Below, piece by piece: positions 51,805-60,803 of a DNA stretch of 64,000 bases. The notes beneath the pieces were generated by a model, which worked only from the letters and a program-made list of their open reading frames with translations, was not told the origin of the DNA and did not search any database. The position numbers and the translations under genes are program-made. Numbering within the stretch: position 1 is the stretch's first letter; every line of letters starts with the position of its first letter. The stretch covers positions 1 to 64,000 of the forward strand of contig NZ_JAENIO010000004.1 in assembly GCF_016595415.1 (NCBI RefSeq), in the 5' to 3' direction. Origin of the DNA: Roseibacillus ishigakijimensis (lineage in GTDB: Bacteria; Verrucomicrobiota; Verrucomicrobiia; Verrucomicrobiales; Akkermansiaceae).

Positions 51805-53262
51805 TCAGCGCGATCGTCTCCGGGAGTTTTTGCCAATAAAATCGTGGGACCCAATGTCTTCTTGGGCAAAATCCAGGTAAGCTTTCAGTCGCGCAACCAC
51901 CTCGGGATGGTCGGCAGCCACATTTGTGGTCTCCCCGATGTCCTTGCTCAGATTGTAGAGGGTCAACTCCTTGAGATAAGGGCGGTCCTCTTCGGGGACA
52001 TGACTGAGCCAGCTTTCTCCTTCCTTGGTCTTATCGAGCTCCGAATGGGGAAGATGGAGCTTCCAGTCCCCCTCGCGCACCGCGCGCAGAGCCTGATGCT
52101 GGTAATAAAAATAAGGACGCATCCTTTCGCGGTCCTCCCCATGGAATTGACTTGTGAGATCCAACCCGTCAATCACGCGATCGGTAGGAATCTCTCCTCC
52201 CGCCAGTCGCACCAGAGAAGGAAGCAAGTCGATGGTGGCGGCCAGCTGATGACAGGTGGTTCCAGCGGGGATCCGCCCCGGTGCCCGAATGACAAAGGGC
52301 ACGCGAAGACCGCCTTCGTAAGTGCTCGTTTTGGCCCCGCGCAAGGGATGGCAATGCCCACCATTCTTCCCCTGGCGCCACCAGGGTCCATTGTCGCTGG
52401 TGTAGATGAGGTAGGTGCGCTCATCCAATCCGAGCTCCCGCAGCTTGTCCAGCACCCGCCCGGTATGGAAGTCCAGCTCCTCGATGACGTCCCCATAAAG
52501 TCCTTCCGCAGACTTTCCCTTGAAAGCGGGAGAAGCATCGATGGGGGTGTGCGGCATGGGATGTGCCAAGTAAAAGAAAAAGGGCTCCTCCTGATGCTCC
52601 TCAATGAAGTCGAGAGCCTTCTCGGTAAAGAGCTTTGTCAGACTTGCGCGCGGGGGCTTCCTGCGCACCACTTCCTCCCCCACCCGGATGTTCCGGCAAT
52701 CACTGGTCTCAGCCCAAAAGGTGGTCTCGAATCCCTGATTGTGTGGGCCGAGCGCAACCCGAAAGGCATCCTTCCGTCCCGAGAGGTCCCACTTGCCCGC
52801 CATCCCGGTGCGATAGCCCAGGGGTTTGAGAAGCTCGGCGAGAGTCACCTCCTGCAAGGAAATCGCGGGATGTGGAATCTGTCCGTCATCGTGCCCGGCC
52901 CACTCCGTTCTCATCGGATAGGAACCAGTCAGAAGGGAAACGCGAGCGGGACCACAAACCGTTTGCGCATAAAAATTGGTGAACTTGCGCCCTTCCCGCG
53001 CCATCTGGTCGACTCGTTGCGTCCGGATATTGGGAGAGCCAAAGCATCCCAAGTCCTGATAACCCTGATCATCAGTCAGAATAATGATGAAATTCGGCTT
53101 CACCCGCGCTTGGGAGGTCTCCGCCACCGCCGGGGAGAGAGGAGAAAGAAAAGCCGCCAGCAGGAGTCCGGCCTGCCGGAGAAGGGATGCACCGGAGCAG
53201 GGCCGCTTCGCTCGCAACAGGCTTTTTGTCCAAGAAGAGATCGGGGTCGGAAGAAAGTTCAT
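51805..53262 (-). CDS. Arylsulfatase A-type sulfatase
   Basis: 485 residues from the ATG at 53262, chosen by the signal (RQAGLLLAAFLSPLSPAVAE) and the mature start KPNFIIILTDDQGYQDLGCF. The frame is open to 54615 but runs antisense to fabV. The formylglycine cysteine lies in TVCGPARVSLLTGSYP (C-x-P-x-R). YTSDNGPWWRQGKNGG carries metal ligands. It is exported and hydrolyses a sulfate ester. It is the second sulfatase in the window; the two are about 6 kb apart and not a tandem copy. Confidence 0.92.
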   Translation of the reverse strand: MNFLPTPISSWTKSLLRAKRPCSGASLLRQAGLLLAAFLSPLSPAVAETSQARVKPNFIIILTDDQGYQDLGCFGSPNIRTQRVDQMAREGRKFTNFYAQTVCGPARVSLLTGSYPMRTEWAGHDDGQIPHPAISLQEVTLAELLKPLGYRTGMAGKWDLSGRKDAFRVALGPHNQGFETTFWAETSDCRNIRVGEEVVRRKPPRASLTKLFTEKALDFIEEHQEEPFFFYLAHPMPHTPIDASPAFKGKSAEGLYGDVIEELDFHTGRVLDKLRELGLDERTYLIYTSDNGPWWRQGKNGGHCHPLRGAKTSTYEGGLRVPFVIRAPGRIPAGTTCHQLAATIDLLPSLVRLAGGEIPTDRVIDGLDLTSQFHGEDRERMRPYFYYQHQALRAVREGDWKLHLPHSELDKTKEGESWLSHVPEEDRPYLKELTLYNLSKDIGETTNVAADHPEVVARLKAYLDFAQEDIGSHDFIGKNSRRRSR

Positions 53263-53415
53263 ACTAACAATGCGCGGGATTCCGGGCGATTGGAACACCC
53301 CATCACGAGAAATGTCCCTTCGCAAGGCAGTTTCCCGAAAAGCCCTGCCCGGGAACGCGAATCGTGATTTTCCAACACTTGCCAAATGACGCCCCGCTGG
53401 GCAAAGTCGGCCCCT

Positions 53416-54600
53416 ATGCCCGTTATCAAGCCCAAGATCCGTGGATTCATCTGCACCACCTCGCACCCCGATGGTTGCGCGGCCCACGTGCAGGAGCAAA
53501 TCGCCTATGTCAAAAGCCAGCCCAAGCTGGACAATGCTCCCCAGAAGGTGCTCGTGATCGGCTCCTCGACGGGTTACGGGCTCGCTTCGCGCATCGTGCC
53601 CGCCTTCGGAGGAGGGGCCGCCACCATGGGGGTCTTTTTCGAGAAAGAAGGCACCGAGAAAAAGCCCGGATCGCCCGGCTGGTATAACAGCGTGGCCTTC
53701 GAGGAAGCCGCCAAGGAGGAAGGGCTCTACGCCCGCAGCTTCAATGGTGACGCCTTTTCCACCGAAATGAAGGAGCAGGTCATCGCCGCCATCAAGGAGG
53801 ACCTCGGTCAAGTGGACATGGTGGTCTACTCGCTGGCCTCTCCCCGCCGCACCGACCCCGCCACCGGTGAGACCTACCGCTCCGTGCTCAAGCCCACCGG
53901 CGACACCTACACCCAGCACACCCTGAATACCGACAAGGGCGAGGTGGAGAAAGTGACCATCGAGTCCGCCAGCGAAGAAGAAATTGCAGCCACCGTGAAG
54001 GTGATGGGCGGCGAAGATTGGCAGCTCTGGATCGAGGCCCTGAAGGAGGCCGGCGTGCTGGCCGAAGGCTTCCGCACCGTGGCCTACTCCTACATCGGGC
54101 CGGAAATCACCTGGGCCGTCTACACCGATGGCACCATCGGTCGGGCCAAGGAGCATTTGGAACAAACTGCCGCCGCCATGAACGAGCAATTCGGCGCGCA
54201 GACCGCCCTGGTCTCGGTCAACAAAGCTCTCGTCACCCAGGCCAGCTCCGCCATCCCGGTGGTGCCCCTCTACATTTCCATTCTCTACAAAATCATGAAA
54301 GAGAAGGGGCTGCACGAGGGAACAATCGAGCAAATCCAGCGCCTCTTCGCCGACCACTACTGCGGCCCCAATGGTCCCCAGTTGGACGAGAAGGGCCGCA
54401 TCCGTATCGACGATTGGGAAATGCGCGAGGACGTGCAAGCCGAGGTGATGAAAGTCTGGGAAAACATCTCCACCGAAAACCTCGCCAGCGAGACCGACTT
54501 TGCCGGCTACCAGGCCGAGTTCCTCAAGCTCTTTGGCTTCGGCCTCGCCGGCGTCAACTACGAGGCCGAGACCCACACCGAGCGCCCCCTGCCGAGTTAA
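53416..54600 (+). CDS. fabV: Trans-2-enoyl-ACP/CoA reductase FabV
   Basis: 394 residues from the ATG at 53416 (MPVIKPKIRGFICTTSHPDG, the typical FabV start). The NADH-binding loop is VLVIGSSTGYGLASRI. The active-site pattern Y-x8-K is visible in YTDGTIGRAK. It carries out the last step of fatty-acid elongation; FabV is known to resist triclosan. The length of ~394 fits the family (~400). It stands alone, divergent from the sulfatase with 153 bases between. Confidence 0.96.
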   Translation: MPVIKPKIRGFICTTSHPDGCAAHVQEQIAYVKSQPKLDNAPQKVLVIGSSTGYGLASRIVPAFGGGAATMGVFFEKEGTEKKPGSPGWYNSVAFEEAAKEEGLYARSFNGDAFSTEMKEQVIAAIKEDLGQVDMVVYSLASPRRTDPATGETYRSVLKPTGDTYTQHTLNTDKGEVEKVTIESASEEEIAATVKVMGGEDWQLWIEALKEAGVLAEGFRTVAYSYIGPEITWAVYTDGTIGRAKEHLEQTAAAMNEQFGAQTALVSVNKALVTQASSAIPVVPLYISILYKIMKEKGLHEGTIEQIQRLFADHYCGPNGPQLDEKGRIRIDDWEMREDVQAEVMKVWENISTENLASETDFAGYQAEFLKLFGFGLAGVNYEAETHTERPLPS

Positions 54601-54692
54601 GGAGGCTTTCCCCAAAAACCGATCGCAAAGATGCGGATGGTGGCTCCCGGTTCATCCTTGGGAATCACCCCGCAGCTTTGCGCACTCTCTCG

Positions 54693-56120
54693 CTAGGCGA
54701 TGATGTCGTGCAAGATGTGGCCATGCACATCAGTGAGGCGCATATCGCGCCCACCGAAGCGGAAAGTGCTCTTTTCATGCTCCAAGCCGAGAAGGTGCAG
54801 CATGGTGGCGTGGAGATCATGAATCTCAATGCGGTCCTGAATCGCCTTGTAGCCAAATTCATCGGTCTCGCCGTAGCTGGCCCCGCCCTTCACTCCGCCG
54901 CCAGCCATCCAGATGGTGAAGCCGAAGGGGTTGTGATCGCGACCATTCTTCCCTTGCGCAAAGGGAGTGCGGCCAAATTCGCCCGCCCAGACGACGAGGG
55001 TTTCCTCGAGCAGCCCCCGGCTCTGCAAGTCCGTGAGCAAGCCCGCGATGGGCTGATCCACCGCCTTGCAATTCGCCTCGTGCCCCTGCCGCATCTTACT
55101 GTGCTGGTCCCAGCGATCATCGGTGCACTTCGGGCAAGTCAGCTCGATGAAGCGCACCCCGCGCTCGACCAGGCGCCGGGCGATGAGGCATTGCCCGCCA
55201 AAGGTGCGGGTGGCTTCGAAGGATTCATCCAGCCCATAGAGCTTGCGGGTGGCCTCCGTCTCGCCGCGCAGATCCATGAGGTCGGGCACGGCAGCCTGCA
55301 TGCGATAGGCCGTCTCGTAGTTGGCAATGGCAGATTCGACCGCCTCCGCTCCCCCGAAATCGCCCACCGCGAGCTGATCGAGACTACGAAGCGTCGCAAG
55401 CTTGTTGCGCTGGAGAGATGGCTGCGCTTCCTGGGGCACGATATTGGCCAGCGGCTCCTTGCCTGACTGGAAAATGGAGCCTTGGTAAGTCGCCGGGAGA
55501 AAGCTGGAATTGAAGTTATCAAGTCCCCCGGGCGGAATGAGGCCGCCATTGAGAACGACGAATCCGGGCAGGTTCTGGTTGCTGCTCCCAAGGCCGTAGC
55601 CCACCCAGGCCCCCATGCTCGGGCGACCCTGCAAGCCCGACCCAGTATGGAGAAAGTAATTGGCGGCGGTGTGCTCGGAAAATTGTGAGGTGCAGGACTT
55701 GATCATGGCCAACTTGTCCGCGTGCTTAGCCACATGAGGAAAGAGGCTACTCACCCAGTGCCCGCACTCTCCGTGTTGCTTGAACTCCCAGGGAGATCCC
55801 ATGATGGAGCCAATATTGTCAAACTGGGTGGGCTCCAGCTTACCCATCACTTCGGCCGCATTCTGCCCATTGTATTTCGCCAAAGCAGGCTTGTAATCAA
55901 AGGTATCGATATGGGAAGGCCCGCCATCCATGTAGAGGAAAATGACGTTCTTGGCCCTGGGGCGATGATGGGGCAACTGCACGAGACCGCTCCCCGGCAC
56001 CCGGCCAAAAGCCCGATCGTTCAACAAAGTGGCCAGCGCCACCGCACCGATGCCATGGGCTCCCTGTTGCAGAAGCTGACGACGGGTGAGAGGACGGGGA
56101 GTGAATCGTTGGCAATGCAT
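54693..56120 (-). CDS. DUF1501 protein (Tat-exported)
   Basis: 475 residues. A Tat-type signal (LTRRQLLQQGAHGIGAVALA) lies near residues 11-30. DUF1501 sequence follows: NVIFLYMDGGPSHIDTFDYK, VRFIELTCP, VWAGEFGRTPFAQGKNGRDH and FGGRDMRLTDVHGHI. It belongs to the alkaline-phosphatase-like superfamily. It begins 8 bases after the DUF1549/DUF1553 gene, the standard pairing in Planctomycetes and Verrucomicrobia. The biochemical role of the pair is unproven; involvement in polysaccharide or sulfated-glycan breakdown is commonly suggested. Confidence 0.92.
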   Translation of the reverse strand: MHCQRFTPRPLTRRQLLQQGAHGIGAVALATLLNDRAFGRVPGSGLVQLPHHRPRAKNVIFLYMDGGPSHIDTFDYKPALAKYNGQNAAEVMGKLEPTQFDNIGSIMGSPWEFKQHGECGHWVSSLFPHVAKHADKLAMIKSCTSQFSEHTAANYFLHTGSGLQGRPSMGAWVGYGLGSSNQNLPGFVVLNGGLIPPGGLDNFNSSFLPATYQGSIFQSGKEPLANIVPQEAQPSLQRNKLATLRSLDQLAVGDFGGAEAVESAIANYETAYRMQAAVPDLMDLRGETEATRKLYGLDESFEATRTFGGQCLIARRLVERGVRFIELTCPKCTDDRWDQHSKMRQGHEANCKAVDQPIAGLLTDLQSRGLLEETLVVWAGEFGRTPFAQGKNGRDHNPFGFTIWMAGGGVKGGASYGETDEFGYKAIQDRIEIHDLHATMLHLLGLEHEKSTFRFGGRDMRLTDVHGHILHDIIA

Positions 56121-56128
56121 GGAGACGG

Positions 56129-59014
56129 TTATTTAAGATAGATAAATTCTTTCTGGTTAATAAGCAAATGGCAGAGGTCGGTCCAGAGCTGCTCATCATC
56201 GGGCCCGGCCTGGTAATGCTCTTGCTGACTGCTCAGGAATTGACGCAAGAGGTCCCTTTCCTCGGCGGAAGGAGAGCGCGAGAAGGCGGCCAGATATGCC
56301 GACTCCAGCCGCTCTTCGCTGGCCGGGAGCGCGAGCAAGGTCCGCGCCCAGCGCCGGGCCTCTTCCAGCACGAAGGGATCATTCATCAGGGTCAGAGACT
56401 GGGCCGGAACATTGGAGCTCGTTCGCCGCCCAATGGTGGTGAAGGGGATAGGACGATCAAAGGCATGCTCAAAGGGCGACAGGAAATTGCGCCGGATGGC
56501 GAGGTAGAGACTGCGCCGGCCATCGAGGTCGAGGGGACCACTCTCCGGCTTCCCCCGTCCCGAGAGAAACGGAGTGAGGTGAACGAGCACACTGGGGCCC
56601 CCATGCTGGTCACTCAAGGAGCCCGAGACCGCCAGGATGGCATCACGCACCCCCTCCGCCGGGAGACGGCGCACCCGAAAGTGATGCAACAGACGATTGT
56701 TGGGGTCCGCTTGCGCGATGAGGTCGGCCGAATTTTCCTCCGCAGCCACCACCCCCTGGCGATAGGTGCGGGAGAGCACAATCTGGCGAATCATGGCCTT
56801 GCTGGACCATCCTTGCGCGATGAAGTCGCGAGCCAGCCAATCAAGCAAGGCGGGATGGCTCGGCTCTTCCCCCATCACCCCGAAATCATCGACCGAGGCC
56901 ACCAGACCCACTCCGGTGAGATAGTGCCAGAGGCGATTGACATAGACCCGCGCGGTCAAGGGATGGTCCTCCGCGATGAGGGACTGCGCGAGCTGCAGCC
57001 GCCCACTCGCCCCGGGGGGCACGGTGAAGGCCTCCTCGCCCAGGGCGGTGAGATTCCGCCGGGGCACCTCGTCGCCAAGACTCTTGTGCCCGCCCCGGAT
57101 GTGCACAAATTCATTCTCCGGAGTGCCCTCCTGCAGAGCGAGGGTCACCACGGGCGCGGGCAGAGACTGCTCCACCTCCGCAGCCTCCGTGAAGATCGGC
57201 TGCAAGGCCTCCTTGAGCCCGGCCTCCGCTTGCTGGGTAAACTCCGGCTTCTCCGAACGCCGATAGGCAATCTCGTCGATAGCCAGGTAGCCATTCCCCA
57301 AATCGGCAAACTCGAGGTAGATACGATGCCCGACGTATTTCCGCAGATCTCCGCCCAACGTCTTCCATGCAAAGGCTCCCTTGGTGTTGGCCTGCCCTGA
57401 ATCCAAATTGGTCCCTTTGAAGAGCAACTGATGATACTCCGTCATGAAGTAGCCATCAATCACTGCCCGCACCCGCACCGGACCGGTCGCCGCGAGCCGA
57501 ATATGGATCTCGGGCTCGGTGAGCTCAAAAGTGGGCGACTGCAGCACCCCCTGCTGTTTTTTCCCAAAAAGACCGCTGTGCACCACCCCCGCCGGCACCA
57601 GAGGGCGCTCCTCATCAGCCAGCGCAACGGTCGCCTCTGCGGCCGGGCCCTGGGAACCGGGCTGAAAGGCTGGACCACTGACAAACCAATCGGCAGGCAC
57701 CCCTTGCGCAAAAGACTCGATGACTTCCGCGCCGGGCGAAGGTTCCTCAACTCCTCCTCCCGTGCTCTCGGAAAGAAGTCCCGCAGCCTCCCGCTGCAAG
57801 TCCTGCAACCGGGAGAGCCCCTGCGAAAGGCGGCCATCCGGATCGTGATAGGCCTCCCGCCGCCGGCTACTCTGGAGGAAACCCGCCAAGGCATAGAAAT
57901 CCTTGGTCGAAATGGCATCGAACTTGTGATCGTGACAGCGCGCACAGGACACCGTCAGGCCGAGGAAGGTCTTGGAGAAAACGTCGATCTGATTGTCGAT
58001 ACGAAGAGCCTCATCCCCCCGCACATCAGTCGGCGCATGATTGGCCTCCCCCAGCCACCAGGAAGTGGTCGCGACAATCGCTTCATTCAGGCCCGAACCC
58101 TCCTCGACCCGGGGCTCGACCAAATCACCCGCCACGTGCTCGACGAGAAACTGGTCGTAGGGCAAATCTTCATTGAAGGCCCGCACCACGTAATCGCGAT
58201 ACCGCCAGGCATGGGGGATGGGATAATCGAACTCGTGCCCATAGCTATCCGCATAACGCATGAGGTCCAGCCAATGGCGGGCCCATTTTTCGCCAAAGCG
58301 GGGCGAGGCCAACAAGCGATCCACCACCTTGGCATGAGCCTCCGGCGAAGAATCAGCGAGGAAATCCGCCACCTCCTGCGCAGTGGGCGGGAGCCCGGTG
58401 AGGTCGAAGCTCACCCGACGCAGCCAAGAGCGCCGGTCGGCATCGGGGGCCGGCTTCAGTCCCGCCTCCTCCAAGCGGGCGAGAATAAAATGGTCAATCG
58501 GTCCCTGCGGCCAATCCCGTTGCTCCACCGACGGCAGCTCCCGCTCCTCGGGGCCATGCCAACTCCAGTGCTCGTCGCGGCGCCCTTCCAAATCGAATCC
58601 TCCCGCCCGCTTGACCCCGTCATCGGGTTCATCCGGCCAAGGTGCCCCGATCGCAACCCACTTTTCCAGCGCCGCAATCGCCGCATCGGGCAACTTGGAC
58701 TTGGGGGGCATCTCCAGATCGACGTTGTTGTAGCGCACCGTTTCGATCAGCAAACTGGCATCGGGATCGCCCGGCACGATGGCCGGACCGGTATCCCCTC
58801 CGGAGAGAATGGAAGCCCGCGAATCCAGCCACAACCCGGCCTTCAACTTCTTGGCCTCCGCACTGTGACAACTGTAGCAGGACTCGGCCAGGACAGGACG
58901 CACCTCGCGCTCAAAGAACTCGAGATCTGCCGCACTGAAGGCTTCCGCGCTCACTCGCACCAGAAGGAGAAACTGAAAAAAAAGGACGACTCTCACTGCA
59001 GAGCAGAACGGCAA
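56129..59014 (-). CDS. PSD1-type cytochrome (DUF1549/DUF1553, CxxCH)
   Basis: 961 residues with a signal (VVLFFQFLLLVRVSAEAF). The planctomycete cytochrome C domain has ESCYSCHSAEAKKLKAGLWL. DUF1549 follows (DHFILARLEEAGLKPAPDAD, HWLDLMRYADSYGHEFDYPI), then a carbohydrate-binding-like insert near 470-590, and DUF1553 (RVYNRLWHYLTGVGLVASVD-like region, SLTLMNDPFVLEEARRWAR). It is an exported redox-linked protein of unknown substrate, co-transcribed with DUF1501. Confidence 0.92.
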   Translation of the reverse strand: MPFCSAVRVVLFFQFLLLVRVSAEAFSAADLEFFEREVRPVLAESCYSCHSAEAKKLKAGLWLDSRASILSGGDTGPAIVPGDPDASLLIETVRYNNVDLEMPPKSKLPDAAIAALEKWVAIGAPWPDEPDDGVKRAGGFDLEGRRDEHWSWHGPEERELPSVEQRDWPQGPIDHFILARLEEAGLKPAPDADRRSWLRRVSFDLTGLPPTAQEVADFLADSSPEAHAKVVDRLLASPRFGEKWARHWLDLMRYADSYGHEFDYPIPHAWRYRDYVVRAFNEDLPYDQFLVEHVAGDLVEPRVEEGSGLNEAIVATTSWWLGEANHAPTDVRGDEALRIDNQIDVFSKTFLGLTVSCARCHDHKFDAISTKDFYALAGFLQSSRRREAYHDPDGRLSQGLSRLQDLQREAAGLLSESTGGGVEEPSPGAEVIESFAQGVPADWFVSGPAFQPGSQGPAAEATVALADEERPLVPAGVVHSGLFGKKQQGVLQSPTFELTEPEIHIRLAATGPVRVRAVIDGYFMTEYHQLLFKGTNLDSGQANTKGAFAWKTLGGDLRKYVGHRIYLEFADLGNGYLAIDEIAYRRSEKPEFTQQAEAGLKEALQPIFTEAAEVEQSLPAPVVTLALQEGTPENEFVHIRGGHKSLGDEVPRRNLTALGEEAFTVPPGASGRLQLAQSLIAEDHPLTARVYVNRLWHYLTGVGLVASVDDFGVMGEEPSHPALLDWLARDFIAQGWSSKAMIRQIVLSRTYRQGVVAAEENSADLIAQADPNNRLLHHFRVRRLPAEGVRDAILAVSGSLSDQHGGPSVLVHLTPFLSGRGKPESGPLDLDGRRSLYLAIRRNFLSPFEHAFDRPIPFTTIGRRTSSNVPAQSLTLMNDPFVLEEARRWARTLLALPASEERLESAYLAAFSRSPSAEERDLLRQFLSSQQEHYQAGPDDEQLWTDLCHLLINQKEFIYLK

Positions 59015-59143
59015 GTTTGCCGCGAAGTTTTCAGCATTCCCTTGTCCCTTTTCCGCTCACCTTGGTGAATTGCAAAAAAAAGAGGCGATTTCCAGTCCGG
59101 GTAGCAGTGACTCCTTTGAGTTCCTCTCAAAAAACCAAAAAGC

Positions 59144-59160
59144 GCGAAGGCAACCTTCGC
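59144..59160 (+). promoter_or_regulatory. 5' leader hairpin of the LamG PEP-CTERM gene
   Basis: A perfect 7-bp stem GCGAAGG (59144-59150) / CCTTCGC (59154-59160) with a CAA loop lies 24 bases before the ATG. It could stabilise the mRNA or affect initiation. No known riboswitch shape is seen. Confidence 0.4.
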
Positions 59161-59184
59161 AACCAACACCTAAAACAGAAAACC

Positions 59185-60009
59185 ATGAAAAAGCGAACAC
59201 TCATTCTTAGCCTCGCTTGTGCTGCCAGCAGCCAAGCCGCGCTTGTTGCCCACTACACCTTTGACGAATCCAGCGGCCAAACCGCCGCCGATTCTGCCGG
59301 CACTCCGCAAAACCTCACCACCACCAATGGCACTGTGGCTTGGACAACGGGACAGATGGGAGGAGCCATCGATCTCACCGCCGACGTCATGGTGGCCAAT
59401 GACGCTATCGGAAACGGCAATAACTTCACCATTTCCATCTGGGTAAACGAGGCCAGCGGGCAGACCGGCTATCGCGGTATCTTCACCACTGGGGCCGACT
59501 TTGTCGACAATACGAGCGGCGACCCCATTGTTCCCGGAGGCGGAGAGGACAACTGGGGCATCAATGTTGAAGGCACCCGCCAAGCCGACATGCGCTACAA
59601 CAATCCGACCGTAGGAAGTAGCCACGGAGTTGACGTCCCCGCTTTCGAGCAAAATGTTTGGCAACACTTGGTCATGACCTTCGCGGGCGATGGGGTATCC
59701 AGCACCGGCGGAGTTTATCTCAATGGAAACCTCATTGCCACCATCACACAGCCGACATTTAACGATCTCAGCTACAACGCTGGTGGGCAGATCTGGCAAC
59801 TTGGCACCGACCGCAACAACGACAGTCGCCGCTTCACCGGTCTGGTCGATGACCTCGCCATCTGGGACGAAGCCCTGAGTGATGAGCAGATCACAGCACT
59901 CTACAATGGTGGCTTGGCCGGACTCAATGCCGCCGAAGTCATCCCCGAGCCATCCTCCGCTCTGCTCGTTCTATCCGGCGGACTCCTTGCCCTCCGCCGC
60001 CGTCGCTAG
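59185..60009 (+). CDS. LamG-domain PEP-CTERM protein
   Basis: 274 residues from the ATG at 59185 (signal MKKRTLILSLACAASSQAAL); the frame is open upstream to 59017. A concanavalin-A-like LamG domain spans ~22-240 (HYTFDESSGQTAADSAGTPQ, FTISIWVNEASGQ, GLVDDLAIWDEALSDEQITA). The C-terminus has IPEPSSALLVLSGGLLAL and Arg4, a PEP-CTERM signal. It is probably surface or matrix attached. It is divergent from the PSD1 gene with a 170-base gap. Confidence 0.88.
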   Translation: MKKRTLILSLACAASSQAALVAHYTFDESSGQTAADSAGTPQNLTTTNGTVAWTTGQMGGAIDLTADVMVANDAIGNGNNFTISIWVNEASGQTGYRGIFTTGADFVDNTSGDPIVPGGGEDNWGINVEGTRQADMRYNNPTVGSSHGVDVPAFEQNVWQHLVMTFAGDGVSSTGGVYLNGNLIATITQPTFNDLSYNAGGQIWQLGTDRNNDSRRFTGLVDDLAIWDEALSDEQITALYNGGLAGLNAAEVIPEPSSALLVLSGGLLALRRRR

Positions 60010-60042
60010 GGCTCACCCCCCTCCGCGACCCCTTCTTTCGAC

Positions 60043-60801
60043 TCATCCGGCCTTCGGGTCGGATTTTTTTTTGCACACGAACTCGCGCACCAGACGAAGG
60101 AACTCCTCCGGGCGCTCCCAGGGCAGGCGATGACCGCAATCCGCCACCGCCTGATGACGGCCGCAGGACAGAAGAGGAGCCGCTTCCCCTGCCAGTCGGG
60201 TGAACTTCCCATCGCGCTCCCCCGTCAACCAGAGTATCGGGCAACTGATCTCCGCGAGACGGGGACGCAGATCTTCTTGTTTGCCCAAGGACCATTCCAT
60301 AAAGGAACGGGCAATGGCGCGCCGACGGTTGACTAGCTTCAGCCGGGGATCAGGGTCAGGCCGCACCACATCGCTTTGCAACACTCCCTGCTCATCCCAA
60401 TTCCGTAAAAACTGCCCCCAGTCCGCCGTCAGCACGGAGGCCGCCCACTCGGCATCGACCACCATGCGTTGGAAACGCTCCGGCTCCGCTCGCAGCCCGG
60501 GGTGGGCCGAGACGATGACCGCTTTTTGCCACAGGGAAGGCCGCGCCAAGAGGGCATGCAGGGCGAGACGACCTCCCAGCGAATAGCCGACGAGAACATT
60601 CTCCGCCGCCCCGGCCGCAGCCACCTCGGCATTAAAGGCCCCCGCCCAATCGGCAAAGGAGAGGCTGTCACACTCTTGAAAGCGCCACAAGTCCACCGCG
60701 CGGCAGGTCTCCCCGTGCGCGGCGAGGGCCCCCGAGAAATCGTCCCAGTCCCCGGCCCGGCCTATGGCTCCGTGGAGACACCAAATCATGCGTGCCGACA
60801 T
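60043..60801 (-). CDS. MenH-like alpha/beta-hydrolase
   Basis: 252 residues. The oxyanion motif is MIWCLHGAIGRAGDWDDF, the nucleophile Ser lies in VLVGYSLGGRLALHALL (G-x-S-x-G), the acid in LWLTGERDGKFTRL and the His in ADCGHRLPWERPEEF. These are typical of the MenH/2-succinyl-6-hydroxy-cyclohexadiene-carboxylate synthase fold, though general hydrolases share them. It starts 2 bases after the OmpA stop. Its last codons also form the terminator stem of the convergent gene. Confidence 0.82.
   Translation of the reverse strand: MSARMIWCLHGAIGRAGDWDDFSGALAAHGETCRAVDLWRFQECDSLSFADWAGAFNAEVAAAGAAENVLVGYSLGGRLALHALLARPSLWQKAVIVSAHPGLRAEPERFQRMVVDAEWAASVLTADWGQFLRNWDEQGVLQSDVVRPDPDPRLKLVNRRRAIARSFMEWSLGKQEDLRPRLAEISCPILWLTGERDGKFTRLAGEAAPLLSCGRHQAVADCGHRLPWERPEEFLRLVREFVCKKKSDPKAG
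60045..60072 (+). terminator. Terminator made from the end of the opposite coding gene
   Basis: ATCCGGCC (60045-60052) and GGTCGGAT (60057-60064) pair around a TTCG tetraloop, with one mismatch, and nine T follow. It serves the LamG PEP-CTERM gene (stop at 60009). The stem lies inside the last codons (Ser-Asp-Pro-Lys-Ala-Gly) of the convergent hydrolase. Confidence 0.85.
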
Positions 60802-60803
60802 CC

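Noticed and set aside
53263-54615. Minus-strand open frame that extends the second sulfatase by about 450 residues
   Set aside because: It is antisense to fabV. The sulfatase signal peptide and mature start lie at 53262, and the extra part is low-complexity Gly/Val/His-rich shadow sequence.
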